A stretch of DNA of 64,000 nucleotides, taken from positions 66,687,982 to 66,751,981 of the forward strand of contig CM068831.1 in the NCBI GenBank assembly GCA_028554795.2, read 5' to 3'. Made by a program: the position numbers and the translations under genes. Source of the stretch: Sinohyriopsis cumingii. Its lineage: Eukaryota > Mollusca > Bivalvia > Unionida > Unionidae. The notes beneath the pieces were generated by a model. That model ran no database searches and had not been told where the DNA came from. It worked only from the letters and a program-made list of their open reading frames with translations. Positions 62,899-64,000 of the stretch are shown here, piece by piece (within the stretch, counting starts at the first letter, position 1; each line of letters starts with the position of its first letter).

Positions 62899-64000
62899 CT
62901 AACGATCGTACCTAATTTTGTTCCGTCGGATAAATAAACACTCTCGATTTACAAATGTATTTTTCGCCGTTGTATCAGCGATTATAAAATCGTACTCGGC
63001 ATCATCTAAAATTAATCGTGCGAGATGTCTTTTATAATCATATGCACCACCTTGAGTAAATTTACCTATAATTTTTCTACCGAGATCTTTTGCGGTTTTG
63101 AGTTTATTAGGAATATCATCTTCGGAAACATCCTTAAACTCGCTAATAACTTCAGAATCTGACATGGGCAACCAAACTTTGGTCTGTGCATGATATGATA
63201 TAATTGCCTCACTGACCACCAACGATGTCAGTATCGCACAATCTAGCATATATCGCAACAAAACTATAGGTGCCCAACGTTTTTCACAAAAATGTCTGCC
63301 AAACCAAACATAACAAATCTTGTGAAGATTTTCGTTAAAGTCGAATGATTCAATACAGGCGAATCCAGTCAGATCAAAATCAGGTAATGGTCCATTAATT
63401 GCCACTCGCGTCATCTCGTTTGTAGGGTGACCGAATCTTTCAAAGTACACAGAACAATCTCCGTATCCCAGAAAACTTCCTGGATAACATGCAACCATAT
63501 CAACCGAAATAACATCATTGTAATTATATTTGGTATTCCATAATCCGCCATGTCCATATTCGACGCAACTTGCGCGTACGTCCTCGAGTAAATCAAATCG
63601 TGTTGGTTTCCATGAATTTCGTTCTCTGGCGAAATGAGCCGCAACAGATGGAACGGTAAAACAATTAGTTAGTAATTTGTCAGTATTTTCCGCGTGCTTG
63701 TACTTGAAAAACGTCGCAAGATTTTTCATCTCGTCATGGAGGGATTCTGTTCGATATATTTCACCGTTCGGTTTGACAAACTGATCAAATTCACCCTCCT
63801 CATTACTTTCAAATAACCATACCGATACAGGATCGGTTTTACTTATTTCTTTAATAAAATCAAACATACTATCTGTGGGGTAAAATCTAACAGTTCGATC
63901 ACGTGGAAATATTGTTACTGCGTTAGTCCATGCGTGCGCGTTATGATCGATAATATTTATTGGAGCTCCCTTCGATTTATATTTCGACTGGTACAGTACT
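62899..64000 (-). CDS. Family B DNA polymerase, partial (runs off right edge)
   Basis: The minus-strand frame is open from the window edge to a TAG at 62899, so the ATG at 63867 is internal and the start is outside. Counting from that ATG, PolB motif A 'DMVACYPGS' is at 123-131 (about 63501-63475) and a motif B-like 'RKIIGKFTQGG' at 264-274. Motif C is missing from this frame but appears in the next one (62208-62852), which is open up to 62948. A 1-nt frame change between 62899 and 62948 is therefore implied. The short motif A-B-C layout suits protein-primed polymerases of Mavericks and adintoviruses. An exonuclease domain would be beyond the edge. Confidence 0.8.
   Translation of the reverse strand, partial: VLYQSKYKSKGAPINIIDHNAHAWTNAVTIFPRDRTVRFYPTDSMFDFIKEISKTDPVSVWLFESNEEGEFDQFVKPNGEIYRTESLHDEMKNLATFFKYKHAENTDKLLTNCFTVPSVAAHFARERNSWKPTRFDLLEDVRASCVEYGHGGLWNTKYNYNDVISVDMVACYPGSFLGYGDCSVYFERFGHPTNEMTRVAINGPLPDFDLTGFACIESFDFNENLHKICYVWFGRHFCEKRWAPIVLLRYMLDCAILTSLVVSEAIISYHAQTKVWLPMSDSEVISEFKDVSEDDIPNKLKTAKDLGRKIIGKFTQGGAYDYKRHLARLILDDAEYDFIIADTTAKNTFVNRECLFIRRNKIRYDR

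Overview
This is 64 kb of animal nuclear DNA, most likely from a mollusc and probably a bivalve. The evidence is split genes with GT-AG introns, tRNA-headed SINEs with target-site duplications, long (TA)n microsatellites, many 40-43 bp minisatellites, decayed LINE, Ty3/gypsy-like and Penelope-like pieces, and two copies of an interspersed repeat rich in 'gaccttgacctttgacc'-like words of a kind common in bivalve genomes. The species call is an inference. No rRNA, functional tRNA, CRISPR or bacterial operon is present.

Layout. 0-19 kb: intergenic and repeat-rich, with five SINE-A copies (a sixth ends at 16.2 kb), one SINE-B, minisatellites at 0.2-1.6, 3.2, 8.5, 10.8 and 16.3 kb, and a hAT-like MITE at 14.1 kb. 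One unrecognised candidate exon lies near 19.6 kb (minus). 24.1-36.5 kb: the only well supported host gene, on the minus strand. Eight exons with canonical splice sites and matching phases encode a Cys-rich region, then three Ig-like domains, each split by a phase-0 intron, and a TAA stop at 24122. Two weaker exon candidates lie further upstream (39.3 and 40.4 kb). The middle Ig exon ends in a minisatellite that repeats its own 5' splice site. 37-58 kb: repeats again, including a near-identical 125-bp satellite (44.25-45.5 kb), a 43-bp array, SINEs with perfect 12-bp target-site duplications, LINE and gypsy remnants at 48-49 kb, a Penelope-like remnant at 56.6-57.0 kb and a decayed THAP domain at 57.8-58.05 kb.

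58.6-64 kb (running off the right edge): a compact integrated DNA-virus-like element of the Maverick/Polinton/adintovirus type. It has a small zinc-cluster protein, an A32/FtsK-type packaging ATPase, a protein joining a zinc ribbon to a parvovirus-like phospholipase A2 domain, a retroviral-type integrase, and a family B DNA polymerase. The polymerase frame runs directly into an SF1 helicase and then an HNH nuclease. That Pol-helicase-HNH polyprotein is the most unusual item in the window. It is broken by two apparent frameshifts, so this copy looks inactive unless they are sequencing errors. ATPase and PLA2 genes diverge from a 12-bp gap; PLA2 and integrase are nearly contiguous (2 bp); integrase and helicase converge (10 bp). 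Capsid and protease genes are not in the window and may lie beyond 64 kb.

How the parts could work together (inference from family knowledge): integrase inserts the element, the polymerase-helicase copies it, the ATPase packages it, and the PLA2 protein would act during particle entry. The Ig gene is an unrelated host gene, probably extracellular.
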